Shown: positions 7,910 through 16,497 of the stretch, piece by piece
Position numbering within the stretch: the first letter of the stretch is position 1
Layout: the number at the start of each line of letters is the position of its first letter
Source of the DNA: Gammaproteobacteria bacterium UBA2675
GTDB lineage: Bacteria; Pseudomonadota; Gammaproteobacteria; Pseudomonadales; Pseudohongiellaceae
Length of the DNA stretch: 64,000 bases
NCBI GenBank assembly: GCA_002354805.1
Contig: DEMH01000014.1
Span: 186,001-250,000 of the forward strand
Reading direction: 5' to 3'
Notes under the pieces: generated by a model
Database searches by the model: none
What the model was told of the DNA's origin: nothing
The model's input: the letters and a program-made list of their open reading frames with translations, nothing else
Translations under genes and position numbers: made by a program

Positions 7910-10007
7910 CATCTGGTGGCGATGCCAGAAAACTCCAGCGGTCTGCGTATTCCAGGATCAGGGCATCAACAGCCCCCGCTGGCGAGTGGCCCTCGCCCTC
8001 CGCGGCATATAACCAGGCTGCAGCCCTGTCACCGTGACGACGCTGCAACGCGGCAATCAGTTTGTAACTGTGCGCCGGCGCAACTATGTCATCACCAGGC
8101 CGTGCGACCGTCAGAACGGGCGGCAGCGAAGCCGGTGAATTCTCGCCAGTCAGTGCCTGGTGGTAGGAAGAATTGGCAAGCTGCCATTCTCTTGACTGCT
8201 CAACACCGGGGTCACCGTATTCCGCCACCCAGGACGGCGATCCTCCCAGCCGCAGAAAGGACGGCAGGTCGTGCAGCCCTGAATCCGCAACAACCGAACT
8301 AAAGACATCAGGCGCCTTTAACATGGCCATGGTGACCAGCAGCGCACCATGGCTGCGCCCCATAGCGGATACCTTGTTCCCCTGCGTCTGCAAAGCTGAC
8401 GCTACATGGACAAACTCATCAACAGCCTGAGGCAGATCACCAGCAGGCCCCACGACGACGTAATGCCCCCCAGCCAGCAGCCACACATAACGTGCAATAG
8501 AGAACCCCAACTCAATTGGCGCACCGAACCCACCATAGGTTTCAACCAGCACATGATTATTGTCGTCAGGAATCAGCGAATCAGCATCTGTTTCTTTCTC
8601 AGGGGAAACCACAAAATACGGGACAGTACCATTCTCGCCTGCTGAATTGCCCATGTTGGACAATTCAAGCCTGACATCCAGATCAGCGGCAGGTGGCATA
8701 TCCTGGCTCAGCAACTTCGTATTTCCCGTGCTCAGGTCCAGCAAGGTCGCCTGCGGCGGTATGGTCAGGCCGCTGTAGGCCAGCAATAACTGCTGGGGCT
8801 CTGTGGCACGCATTCGATCAAGTCGCACCGGTTCTGGCAATGCCACCTGCCCCACGATTACGCCATCCAGGCGCTGCTGGTAGAGCAACGATTGTCCATG
8901 GCGAAGGTATTCTACAAGCAAAACGTTGCCTACGACCTGCACGGAGGACAGTTGGGCGTCTTCGAGTGGCGCATCCCAGGACAGGGATCGCAGCGCGGTA
9001 TCCGTCAGAGAGGCCGTGTAAATGACAGGATCACCAGACGGTCGACGCCCTTCACGGCGATAAAAAACAAACTCTTCGCCAATCGCGCCAGCAAACCATA
9101 AGCCGACAGCGTCGCCCTGCCAGAACCCGTCGCTTCGAACGGGCGTACCAGTGCTCCAGCGCGCCAGTTGGGTGCCGGAGCGATCGGCCAGCAGTGTCAG
9201 GCGATGGCGACCTTGTTGCGATTCAGCAACAATGACCCGCTCCGACTGCAGTACCGGTAGCAAAGCCTCTATAACCCAGCCTTCCTCAGGCTGATATACC
9301 GTCGCGCTGTTTGCTGAATCTGATGGCGCAGATCGCAGCTGATGATAATAAAGCGATTGAGCGTCGCTGCTCCAGACCCCGTCCTGACTGCCAGCCCAGA
9401 CGGCAAGAACCGGGTTCTGACCGTTTGCGGTCAATGCCAGGCTGTCACCCGAATCGACAAAACCAACATGCCATGCGTCAGCCAGTTGCAACAGGACTGC
9501 CGACCCATTCGCATTCACCGATACCGAGCGCCAGCTGTCAGAGGTCACACCAGCGACTGACGGCAAAGTCTGTCCAGCAGCAGCCACATCAAATGAATTG
9601 CGGGATGCATCGCCGGGTGCCGGCAGCTCAGACCAGTAGAGTTCGTAATGGTCCTGCATACCAGGATTGAAATAATAGAAATAGCGTTGCCCGGCGACAG
9701 CCACTGCCTGAATGCGGGCATAGTCCCAGCTTTGGGCCATCAATCGCTGCCACTGCTCACGGCTGGACAGTCCGGACAGCATTTCAACGGTGCGTGCCTG
9801 CTGTGCCTGGCGCCAGGTCCGGCTTTGCCCGGTATCTGTCTCAAGCCACCGAAAGGGGTCGGCTGTCGGCTGCGCGCTGATGGATGCAGACAGGAGCACC
9901 ATAACAAGCGTCATGATTAGCAGCACGATCGCGCCAGCGCCGAGATGACGGTACTTTGTCGGCACTCTCAGCAGAACATGCTCTGGTTGATGATGCCCGC
10001 ACCCCAT
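7899..10007 (-). CDS. Prolyl oligopeptidase family serine peptidase (S9), exported
   Basis: The 702-residue protein starts with a hydrophobic signal or anchor segment (about residues 27-46, ending SISAQP). An S9 beta-propeller domain (about 50-420) and an alpha/beta hydrolase domain follow. The catalytic serine lies in AMGRSHGALLV, the aspartate probably in RPGDDIVAPAHSYK, and the histidine in GEGHSPAG. The family cleaves after proline in short peptides, and this member would act in the periplasm or outside. The nucleophile elbow reads GRSHGA where most relatives have GGS(Y/A)GG, so specificity is uncertain. It stands alone on the minus strand. Confidence 0.85.
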   Translation of the reverse strand: MGCGHHQPEHVLLRVPTKYRHLGAGAIVLLIMTLVMVLLSASISAQPTADPFRWLETDTGQSRTWRQAQQARTVEMLSGLSSREQWQRLMAQSWDYARIQAVAVAGQRYFYYFNPGMQDHYELYWSELPAPGDASRNSFDVAAAGQTLPSVAGVTSDSWRSVSVNANGSAVLLQLADAWHVGFVDSGDSLALTANGQNPVLAVWAGSQDGVWSSDAQSLYYHQLRSAPSDSANSATVYQPEEGWVIEALLPVLQSERVIVAESQQGRHRLTLLADRSGTQLARWSTGTPVRSDGFWQGDAVGLWFAGAIGEEFVFYRREGRRPSGDPVIYTASLTDTALRSLSWDAPLEDAQLSSVQVVGNVLLVEYLRHGQSLLYQQRLDGVIVGQVALPEPVRLDRMRATEPQQLLLAYSGLTIPPQATLLDLSTGNTKLLSQDMPPAADLDVRLELSNMGNSAGENGTVPYFVVSPEKETDADSLIPDDNNHVLVETYGGFGAPIELGFSIARYVWLLAGGHYVVVGPAGDLPQAVDEFVHVASALQTQGNKVSAMGRSHGALLVTMAMLKAPDVFSSVVADSGLHDLPSFLRLGGSPSWVAEYGDPGVEQSREWQLANSSYHQALTGENSPASLPPVLTVARPGDDIVAPAHSYKLIAALQRRHGDRAAAWLYAAEGEGHSPAGAVDALILEYADRWSFLASPPDVRQ

Positions 10008-10019
10008 GCTGTGTCACCT

Positions 10020-10904
10020 TCAGTTTTTGAACAGCGCCAGCAGGGTCTCGCGCAACCAGCGATGTGACGGGTCGCTGTCCGACTGGCGGTGCCAGTAAAG
10101 GTGCAAATCCAGTGGCATGGTTTCGAAGGGAAGTTGGCGCAATGTCAGCTGGTATTGGGACGCCAGGTAGCGTGGGACCGTCAGTACCAGATCGGTGCCC
10201 CGCACCACTTCGGCAGCGACCCGGTAGTGCTGAACGCGGAGTTGGATGCGACGTTCAGCCTGGTGGCGCAGCAGGGCCATATCGACCTGCCCCAGTCCCC
10301 TGCGACGGCTCGACACATGAATATGGCTCATGCCAAGGTAAGCGTCCAGTGTCAGTGGCTGCTGTGACATGGGATGGTCGGGGCGCATGGCGCACACATA
10401 GTCGTCCTTGATCAAGGACTGATGTGACACCTGGGTATCTTCGATCAGGGGCACATCGACAGCAAAGTCCAGCTCGCCGCGTGACAACTGGCGTACCATC
10501 TCGTGACGCTTGGTATAGTAGCTCTGCAGTGACAGGTGTGGCGCATGCTGCTCGAAATGCGGAAACAGCCTGGGCAGAATGACCGCCTCGGCCAGGTCCG
10601 TCATGCTGAAATGATAGGTACGTTCCGCGGAATCCGGGATAAAGTCTTCACGCTCCAGAACACTCGCGTTCAACATACCCAGTGCAGCAGAAATGTTCTG
10701 GGCAATACTGTCTGCCACAGGCGTCGGCAACATGCCTTTCGAGGTGCGAACAAAAAGTTCGTCGTTGAACACTCGTCGCAGCCGCGACAGCGCATTGCTG
10801 ACTGCCGGCTGGGTGATGGCCAGTGCCTTGGCAGCCTGAGTCAGGTTGCGCTCGGTATAGATCGTGTCAAACACCAGGAACAGATTTAGATCCAGCTTTT
10901 TCAG
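10020..10904 (-). CDS. LysR family transcriptional regulator, probable CTG start
   Basis: The protein has an N-terminal winged helix-turn-helix (NLTQAAKALAITQPAVSNAL) and a C-terminal substrate-binding domain. Starting at the GTG at 10874 would cut the first helix. Read from CTG at 10904 the protein gains KKLDLNLFLVFDTIY, the normal start of LysR proteins, and is 294 residues long. An AAGGGGG ribosome-binding sequence lies 7 bases before this CTG. The frame is closed by TAA at 10920-10922, and no ATG, GTG or TTG lies between. The effector is unknown. It faces away from the histidine phosphatase gene, a possible target. Confidence 0.85.
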   Translation of the reverse strand: MKKLDLNLFLVFDTIYTERNLTQAAKALAITQPAVSNALSRLRRVFNDELFVRTSKGMLPTPVADSIAQNISAALGMLNASVLEREDFIPDSAERTYHFSMTDLAEAVILPRLFPHFEQHAPHLSLQSYYTKRHEMVRQLSRGELDFAVDVPLIEDTQVSHQSLIKDDYVCAMRPDHPMSQQPLTLDAYLGMSHIHVSSRRRGLGQVDMALLRHQAERRIQLRVQHYRVAAEVVRGTDLVLTVPRYLASQYQLTLRQLPFETMPLDLHLYWHRQSDSDPSHRWLRETLLALFKN

Positions 10905-11054
10905 AGCACGGCCCCCTTTTTATTATCGCAGTCGCCAGTCCTTGTGCTGTTTCCAGACATGAGACCTGTGTGACTTGCCCTGCTTTATGTATTATTCTCA
11001 TGAATGATACTTAAATTCCGCAATAATACAAATCAATAGTATGGATAAGTTTAA

Positions 11055-11750
11055 ATGAGTCAGTTGTATCTGGTCCGCCATGGACAGGCGTCGTTCGGTG
11101 CCGACAATTATGATCAACTATCAAAGCTGGGCGAGCAGCAGGCGGTCTGGCTTGGTGATTATTTTCGCGAACTGGGTGTGACGTTTACCCGCGCCATCGC
11201 GGGCTCCATGAAGCGTCAGCAGCAGACAGCGCAGGGCATCCTGCTCGGCGCCGACCAGCCTCTTGGCATTGCCACCGACGCCGGCTTTAATGAGTTTGAC
11301 TTCCATACCCTGGCCACAGTTTATTGCCACAGTGCTGGCATGGAAGTACCTTCGGTCAGCGACGGTGGACGTCTGTTTTTCCAGATGCTGCGCAAGGCCA
11401 TGCATACCTGGTCGCGTGATGAATTGCATGCAAGTGACCATGACAACTCGCCACACTCACTGGAGCGCTGGCAACAATTCCATAATCGGGTGCACAACAG
11501 CATGCATTCCCTGACCGCCCTGGAATCGGGAGAAACTGTTCTGGTTGTCAGTTCTGGTGGCGCAATGGCCATGGCTGTATCACAGATTCTGGGCTGCGGA
11601 GTCGATACTATGATCGACCTTAACATGCAGACACGCAACACCGGCATACACCACTTTCATTTCAGTCAGCGCGGCTTTCAATTAACCACTTTCAACGCGC
11701 TGCCGCACCTGCAGAGACGCGACCGATTGCACGCGCTTACTTACACCTGA
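11055..11750 (+). CDS. Histidine phosphatase family protein
   Basis: The 231-residue protein carries the RHG motif of the phosphoglycerate-mutase-like superfamily near its start (LVRHGQASFG, catalytic His9). The second histidine is not obvious from sequence alone. The protein is likely a small-molecule phosphatase. It precedes an ACAD10-like phosphotransferase gene, a pairing I know from other proteobacteria near acyl-CoA metabolism genes. The 150 bases upstream form a divergent promoter region with the LysR gene and are AT-rich near 10985-11050. Confidence 0.8.
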   Translation: MSQLYLVRHGQASFGADNYDQLSKLGEQQAVWLGDYFRELGVTFTRAIAGSMKRQQQTAQGILLGADQPLGIATDAGFNEFDFHTLATVYCHSAGMEVPSVSDGGRLFFQMLRKAMHTWSRDELHASDHDNSPHSLERWQQFHNRVHNSMHSLTALESGETVLVVSSGGAMAMAVSQILGCGVDTMIDLNMQTRNTGIHHFHFSQRGFQLTTFNALPHLQRRDRLHALTYT

Positions 11751-11810
11751 ATGCAGGACCTCTGACAGCGAACTTAGACTTGAAGGCAATGCCCGACCGG
11801 AACTGGCACC

Positions 11811-12815
11811 ATGAACAACAATAAAGCTTTGGCAAATTGGCTAAACACTCATATCGATGGCTGTGACGGCCAGTATCAACTGGAAAAGTTTGCAGCTGGA
11901 CAATCCAATCCCAGTTTTCTGCTGCAGTGCGGGGGTCAGCAGTTTGTCCTCAGGCGCAAACCGCCTGGCGAACTTTTGGCATCGGCTCATGCAGTAGATC
12001 GCGAGTATCGCCTTATCAGTGCACTTCGGCACACTAAGGTGCCGGTACCCCAGGCCCTGGCACTGTGCACCGACGACAGCGTGATTGGCAGCATGTTTTA
12101 TGTGATGAGTTACGAACCGGGTGACATATTGTGGGACCCGGCGTTGCCTGATGTTGAGGCGGCTTTGCGACCGGGCTATTACCACTCACTGATCGGCGCG
12201 CTCGCCACATTGCACGATGTCGACTATGAGGGTATCGGGCTGCAGGACTTTGGCCGGCCCGGCAACTATTTTGAGCGTCAGCTGACACGCTGGCACAAAC
12301 AGTATCAGGCTTCGCAAACCACCGAACTGCCTGCCATGGATTCACTGATTGCCTGGCTGCAGCGCAACATGCCGCCTGATGACGGCGCCAGCAGCATCAT
12401 TCATGGTGACTACCGGCTGGACAACGTCATGTTTCATAAGGGATCGCCGCAGATCCGAGCTGTCCTGGACTGGGAGCTGGCAACGCTGGGGCACCCAATG
12501 GCTGATCTTGCTTACTACCTGATGGCGCTTCGATTGCCGGGCGAAGGCGAGATTCGGGGCCTGCAGGGCAAGAATCTGAAGGAACTGAATATCCCTGAAG
12601 AAGCGGAGCTGATAGACCTGTACTGCCAACAGCGCCAGTTAGCCTCACCGCGACACTGGAACTTCTATATGGCATTCTGCTTCTTCAGACTGGCAGCAAT
12701 TCTGCAGGGCGTCTACAAACGTGGCCTGGACGGCAATGCCTCCAGCGAGCGGGCGCTGCGCATGGGAAAGCTGGTGGCACCGCTGGCGGAAATGGGGCTG
12801 GCCTCCGTTGACTGA
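11811..12815 (+). CDS. Phosphotransferase family protein (ACAD10/APH-like)
   Basis: The 334-residue protein has an aminoglycoside-phosphotransferase/choline-kinase fold. The Brenner motif is IIHGDYRLDNVMFH and the metal-binding motif is AVLDWELATLGHP. These are typical of the ACAD10-type subgroup, which phosphorylates hydroxyacyl-CoA or related compounds in fatty-acid or short-acid catabolism. The first codons read AACAACAATAAA, a double AANAANAA motif directly after the ATG, a candidate Hfq/Crc site. The upstream histidine phosphatase is 60 bases away and the DUF4212/SSS transporter follows. Confidence 0.85.
   Translation: MNNNKALANWLNTHIDGCDGQYQLEKFAAGQSNPSFLLQCGGQQFVLRRKPPGELLASAHAVDREYRLISALRHTKVPVPQALALCTDDSVIGSMFYVMSYEPGDILWDPALPDVEAALRPGYYHSLIGALATLHDVDYEGIGLQDFGRPGNYFERQLTRWHKQYQASQTTELPAMDSLIAWLQRNMPPDDGASSIIHGDYRLDNVMFHKGSPQIRAVLDWELATLGHPMADLAYYLMALRLPGEGEIRGLQGKNLKELNIPEEAELIDLYCQQRQLASPRHWNFYMAFCFFRLAAILQGVYKRGLDGNASSERALRMGKLVAPLAEMGLASVD
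11814..11824 (+). promoter_or_regulatory. Candidate Hfq/Crc (CA) motif in first codons of phosphotransferase gene
   Basis: Codons 2-5 read AACAACAATAA, which contains AACAACAA and AACAATAA. Hfq together with Crc binds such AANAANAA sites at translation starts in Pseudomonas and blocks initiation. The position directly after the ATG is suitable. Whether this organism has Crc is not shown in the window. Confidence 0.4.
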
Positions 12816-12834
12816 CGAGTGCTACCATCGAAGC

Positions 12835-12845
12835 AATAATAAAAA
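12835..12845 (+). promoter_or_regulatory. Candidate Hfq/Crc (CA) motif before the DUF4212/SSS symporter operon
   Basis: AATAATAAAAA lies two bases before the GAGGG ribosome binding site (12848-12852) of the symporter small subunit gene. Carboxylate symporters are known Crc targets in Pseudomonas. The motif and position fit translational repression that CrcZ would relieve. Confidence 0.5.
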
Positions 12846-12858
12846 CTGAGGGTGTGTT

Positions 12859-13143
12859 ATGCGCGACAAACACGCACGAGCCTATTGGCGGGCCAACGTC
12901 AGAATACTGGCGGGCCTGTTGTCTGTCTGGTTCTTTATCTCCTACGTCTGTGGCATCCTGCTGGCCGACACGCTGGATGCAATCCGGTTCGGCGGCTTCA
13001 AGCTAGGTTTCTGGATCGCACAGCAGGGATCCATCTACGTTTTTGTGGTGCTGATTATTGTTTATGTTGTGCTGATGGACCGGCTGGATGCGCGCTACCG
13101 AAGCGATAGCGAGAAAGGTGTATCCAGGGAGGATCAGTCATGA
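12859..13143 (+). CDS. DUF4212 protein, small subunit of a sodium:solute symporter
   Basis: The 94-residue protein has two membrane segments (about residues 17-38 and 53-75), an N-terminal YWRANVR sequence and a charged C-terminal tail. This is the DUF4212 family, always found next to an SSS transporter of the VC_2705/acetate-permease-like subgroup, as here. The stop overlaps the start of the large subunit gene by 4 bases (ATGA). It probably forms a two-component transporter for acetate or similar short carboxylates. Confidence 0.9.
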   Translation: MRDKHARAYWRANVRILAGLLSVWFFISYVCGILLADTLDAIRFGGFKLGFWIAQQGSIYVFVVLIIVYVVLMDRLDARYRSDSEKGVSREDQS

Positions 13144-14840
13144 CTGTGCAGCTGTGGACATACATTTTTGTTGCGCTCTCTTTCGGTTTATACATCGGCA
13201 TTGCCGTCTGGTCGCGCGCCGCATCAACCAATGATTTTTACGTGGCTGGCGGTGGTGTTCACCCTCTCGCCAATGGCATGGCAACTGCGGCTGACTGGAT
13301 GTCAGCAGCGTCATTCATCTCCATGGCAGGCCTGATCTCCTTCCTTGGACGCGACGGTGCGTTTTACCTGATGGGCTGGACTGGCGGTTATGTGCTGTTG
13401 GCGCTGCTGCTGGCTCCCTACCTGCGCAAGTTTGGCAAGTACACCGTGCCGGACTTCATCGGTGACCGCTATTACTCACGCAGCGCGCGCCTGGTGGCAA
13501 TCTTCTGCGCCATTTCGGTGTCCTTTGTTTACGTCTGTGGTCAGATGCAAGGGGCAGGTATCGTTTTTTCCAGGTTCCTGGAAGTTGATATCACTACCGG
13601 TGTGATTATCGGCATGGCCATTGTGTTCTTCTATGCCGTTCTGGGTGGCATGAAAGGCATCACTTACACGCAGGTTGCACAGTACTGTGTGCTGATTTTT
13701 GCGTACATGGTACCGGCTATCTTCATCTCGCTGATGATGACGGGCAACCCCATTCCACAAATCGGGTTTGGTTCCGAACTTACCGCGGAGTATGGGGGCG
13801 GCTATCTGCTTGACCGCCTGGACAATTTGAGCCAGGACCTGGGCTTCGCGGTCTATACCGAAGGTCAGCGCGCGACACAGGACGTATTTTTCATCACCGC
13901 TGCCCTGATGTTCGGCACAGCCGGACTGCCGCACGTGATCATCCGGTTTTTCACTGTGCCAAGCGTCAGAGACGCGCGCAAATCAGCAGCCTATGCGCTC
14001 ATCTTTATCGCCATTCTGTACACGACAGCACCAGCAGTTGCAGCATTCGCACGCACCAACTTGTTGAATACCGTCGACAATGCTGTATACGAAGAGCTGC
14101 CATCCTGGTTCAGCACCTGGGAAACAACCCAGCTGATCTCTTTTGACGACCGCAACGGGGATGGCCGGGTGCAGTACTCGGGCGATGCAGAAACCAACGA
14201 ATTGCAGGTCAACCGGGACATCATGGTGCTCGCCAACCCCGAGATTGCCCAGCTGCCCAACTGGGTGATTGCGCTGGTAGCGGCTGGCGCGCTGGCAGCG
14301 GCGCTGTCAACGGCCGCCGGCCTGCTGCTGGTCATTTCCACGGCGGTTTCGCATGACCTGCTTAAACGCAGTCTGCTGCCGGGGATCAGTGAAAAGCAGG
14401 AACTGTTATTCGCCCGGCTTGCCATCTTTGTCGCCATCCTGATTGCGGGTTATTTCGGCATCAATCCGCCCGGGTTTGTTGCCGAGGTAGTTGCCTTCGC
14501 GTTTGGACTGGCAGCCGCGTCATTCTTCCCGGCGATAGTACTGGGCATATTCTACCGCCGAATGAACCGTGAAGGAGCAATCGCGGGCATGCTGGCAGGC
14601 TTTCTGTTCACCGCCGGTTACATCGTCGCCTTCAAATTTGTGGTACCCGAACTCAGCACGCCGGAGCACTGGTGGTTCGGAATATCACCAGAGGGCATTG
14701 GCACGCTGGGCACGCTGATCAATACCGTGGTGGCACTGACTGTCAGCCGCCTGTATCCAGCACCACCTCGCGACATTCAGAACATGGTGGAGGAAATTCG
14801 ATTGCCGGGCGCAGTGCCGGCGGCAGTCAATCATCCGTAA
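13140..14840 (+). CDS. Sodium:solute symporter family protein, large subunit
   Basis: The 566-residue inner-membrane protein has about 13 predicted helices and the SSS signature. Characteristic stretches are the N-terminal YVAGGGVHPLANGMATAADW, LGGMKGITYTQVAQY and a loop with an EF-hand-like DDRNGDGRVQY near residues 335-347. It belongs to the subgroup that pairs with DUF4212 and resembles ActP. Substrate is inferred, likely acetate, propionate or lactate. Its 3' end overlaps the converging mrp gene by 14 bases. Confidence 0.88.
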   Translation: MTVQLWTYIFVALSFGLYIGIAVWSRAASTNDFYVAGGGVHPLANGMATAADWMSAASFISMAGLISFLGRDGAFYLMGWTGGYVLLALLLAPYLRKFGKYTVPDFIGDRYYSRSARLVAIFCAISVSFVYVCGQMQGAGIVFSRFLEVDITTGVIIGMAIVFFYAVLGGMKGITYTQVAQYCVLIFAYMVPAIFISLMMTGNPIPQIGFGSELTAEYGGGYLLDRLDNLSQDLGFAVYTEGQRATQDVFFITAALMFGTAGLPHVIIRFFTVPSVRDARKSAAYALIFIAILYTTAPAVAAFARTNLLNTVDNAVYEELPSWFSTWETTQLISFDDRNGDGRVQYSGDAETNELQVNRDIMVLANPEIAQLPNWVIALVAAGALAAALSTAAGLLLVISTAVSHDLLKRSLLPGISEKQELLFARLAIFVAILIAGYFGINPPGFVAEVVAFAFGLAAASFFPAIVLGIFYRRMNREGAIAGMLAGFLFTAGYIVAFKFVVPELSTPEHWWFGISPEGIGTLGTLINTVVALTVSRLYPAPPRDIQNMVEEIRLPGAVPAAVNHP

Positions 14841-15648
14841 CATCGATTGTGGGCGCTGCGGGTCTGGCTTCGACCTGCTGCGCCAGGCGATCGCGCAATG
14901 CGTCGCCCAGAGAATGATAGGCCCTGGCGATCGGACCATCCGGCTGAGCTATTGTCACTGGTGTGCCAGAATCACCCTGTGATCGGATCAGTCTGTCCAG
15001 CGGCAGGGAGCCTATCAGCGGGATATCAAAGTCCTGCGCCAGGCGATCGCCGCCGCCCTCACCAAAAATCGCCTCAACATGCCCACAATTGGAACAGACA
15101 TGCTGACTCATGTTCTCTACCACGCCCAGCAACGGCACCCTCACCTTACGAAACATCTCCATGCCTTTACGTGCGTCGGATAGCGCCACATCCTGAGGCG
15201 TGGTGACAATCACAGCACCGCTGATACGCGCGGTCTGCGTCAGGCTCAACTGTATGTCGCCGGTCCCGGGCGGAAGATCAATAATCAGGTAATCCAGTGC
15301 TGACCACTGGGTGTTGAGCAGCAACTGATTGAAGGCACCAACAATCATAGGCGCGCGCCAGACCATGGCAGTTTTCGCATCGACCAGAAAGCCAATTGAA
15401 TTTGTCTCAATGCCGTGGGCTACCAGTGGCAGCATGATTTTCCCAGGTTTGACCTGCGGGCGTGTCCCGTCTGCAACACCCAGCATCAGCGGCAGGCTGG
15501 GACCGTAAATATCCGCATCCAGCAAACCGGTGCTATAGCCCTGTTGATGCAGCGCTACCGCCAGATTCACCGCTGTTGTAGATTTGCCTACGCCACCTTT
15601 GCCGGACGCAATGCAGATAATGTGTTTAATGGTTGCCAGCGGCTCCAT
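14827..15648 (-). CDS. apbC: Mrp/NBP35-type Fe-S cluster carrier ATPase
   Basis: The 273-residue P-loop protein has the deviant Walker A GKGGVGKST, switch segment DLPPGTGDIQLSL and the cluster-binding Cys pair HVCSNCGH. It assembles or delivers Fe-S clusters in the cytoplasm. It lacks the N-terminal DUF59 domain present in the 369-residue E. coli Mrp and begins just before the P-loop. A GGAGGG binding site precedes the ATG by 4 bases. A 52-residue reading frame ends 13 bases upstream. Confidence 0.92.
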   Translation of the reverse strand: MEPLATIKHIICIASGKGGVGKSTTAVNLAVALHQQGYSTGLLDADIYGPSLPLMLGVADGTRPQVKPGKIMLPLVAHGIETNSIGFLVDAKTAMVWRAPMIVGAFNQLLLNTQWSALDYLIIDLPPGTGDIQLSLTQTARISGAVIVTTPQDVALSDARKGMEMFRKVRVPLLGVVENMSQHVCSNCGHVEAIFGEGGGDRLAQDFDIPLIGSLPLDRLIRSQGDSGTPVTIAQPDGPIARAYHSLGDALRDRLAQQVEARPAAPTIDVTDD

Positions 15649-15661
15649 GCGACCCTCCTGC

Positions 15662-15820
15662 TCAGACAGACACTGCCTGACTCAATTGCTGTAACTGCTC
15701 GAGGCGTGAGTTTAGCAGGCTGTTGCGCTTAGACACACTTGCAGTCTTGATATTGGCGCCAAAACCATGTTCTATTTGACGTCGTACATTAATAGAATCC
15801 GGTAACTCTGGTTGGACCAT
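15662..15820 (-). CDS. Possible small protein upstream of mrp
   Basis: The frame begins MVQPELPDSINVRRQ and ends LEQLQQLSQAVSV, 52 residues in all, with a hydrophilic and partly helical character. It stops 13 bases before mrp, with AGGCG 6 bases before its ATG. The ATG overlaps the ATG of the divergent gene at 15819 in a single CATG. I recognise no family. The spacing suggests coupling to mrp, but the frame may be chance. Confidence 0.3.
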   Translation of the reverse strand: MVQPELPDSINVRRQIEHGFGANIKTASVSKRNSLLNSRLEQLQQLSQAVSV

Positions 15821-16472
15821 GACAACGCCTGGCAAATACACTGAACGAGTCGAGAACAGCCAAGCTGCCAATCGCAGCAATGGCTTGAGACACTGTCTGC
15901 GACACACGGTGGCATTTGTTATGGCTTCCGCGCTGCTGGGCAGCATCGCAGCCGCTGCCGAGGAAAACCCCGCCAACATGGGAAACGACCCTCTGACCAA
16001 TGCCCAGCGATCCTTTGAGCACCCGGTCAAGTATGCAATCTATTCGCCAGCATGGCACCTCAGCACCAATGCTGGCCTGCGCATCGTTGCACAAAACCAG
16101 AGCGACGAAGCCATCGAATTGAAAAAGGTTGTGTTCACAGATGAGTCGGGGGAGGAGCCCCCCACGGAGCTGCTGTTGAACCTGACGGTACCCGCCCACG
16201 GCTGGGCCGAGACCCAGGTTGACTATCATGAGCTTCTGGCGGGAAATGACTGTGTGGAACGCACCATGGAGGATGACTGGAAGCTGGTGGAAATTTCCAA
16301 CTACACGCTTAATCCGTCGGTGCGTGGTCTGATTATTGAAAACACCCGCTCATTTCGAATTTATCAGTGCGTACGCAGTGTTCGCGCACACTGGCACAAC
16401 ATCGACCAGGATATCAGCGGAGAAGGCCCGCAATGGTTGATGTACCACTTTGAACGGCTACCCATCGACTGA
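15819..16472 (+). CDS. Uncharacterised exported protein
   Basis: The 217-residue protein has a hydrophobic segment (about residues 31-47, VAFVMASALLGSIAAAAE) that looks like a Sec signal peptide with a long polar n-region. The true start could be the ATG at 15921. The mature part is acidic, with a beta-rich stretch (LRIVAQNQSDEAIELKKVVF) that resembles an Ig-like fold and two cysteines (in NDCVE and YQCVRS) that may form a disulfide. I do not recognise the family. It ends 25 bases from the converging lipoprotein gene. Confidence 0.6.
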   Translation: MTTPGKYTERVENSQAANRSNGLRHCLRHTVAFVMASALLGSIAAAAEENPANMGNDPLTNAQRSFEHPVKYAIYSPAWHLSTNAGLRIVAQNQSDEAIELKKVVFTDESGEEPPTELLLNLTVPAHGWAETQVDYHELLAGNDCVERTMEDDWKLVEISNYTLNPSVRGLIIENTRSFRIYQCVRSVRAHWHNIDQDISGEGPQWLMYHFERLPID

Positions 16473-16497
16473 TGTACCTGCGGATTACCTGCTCTGC

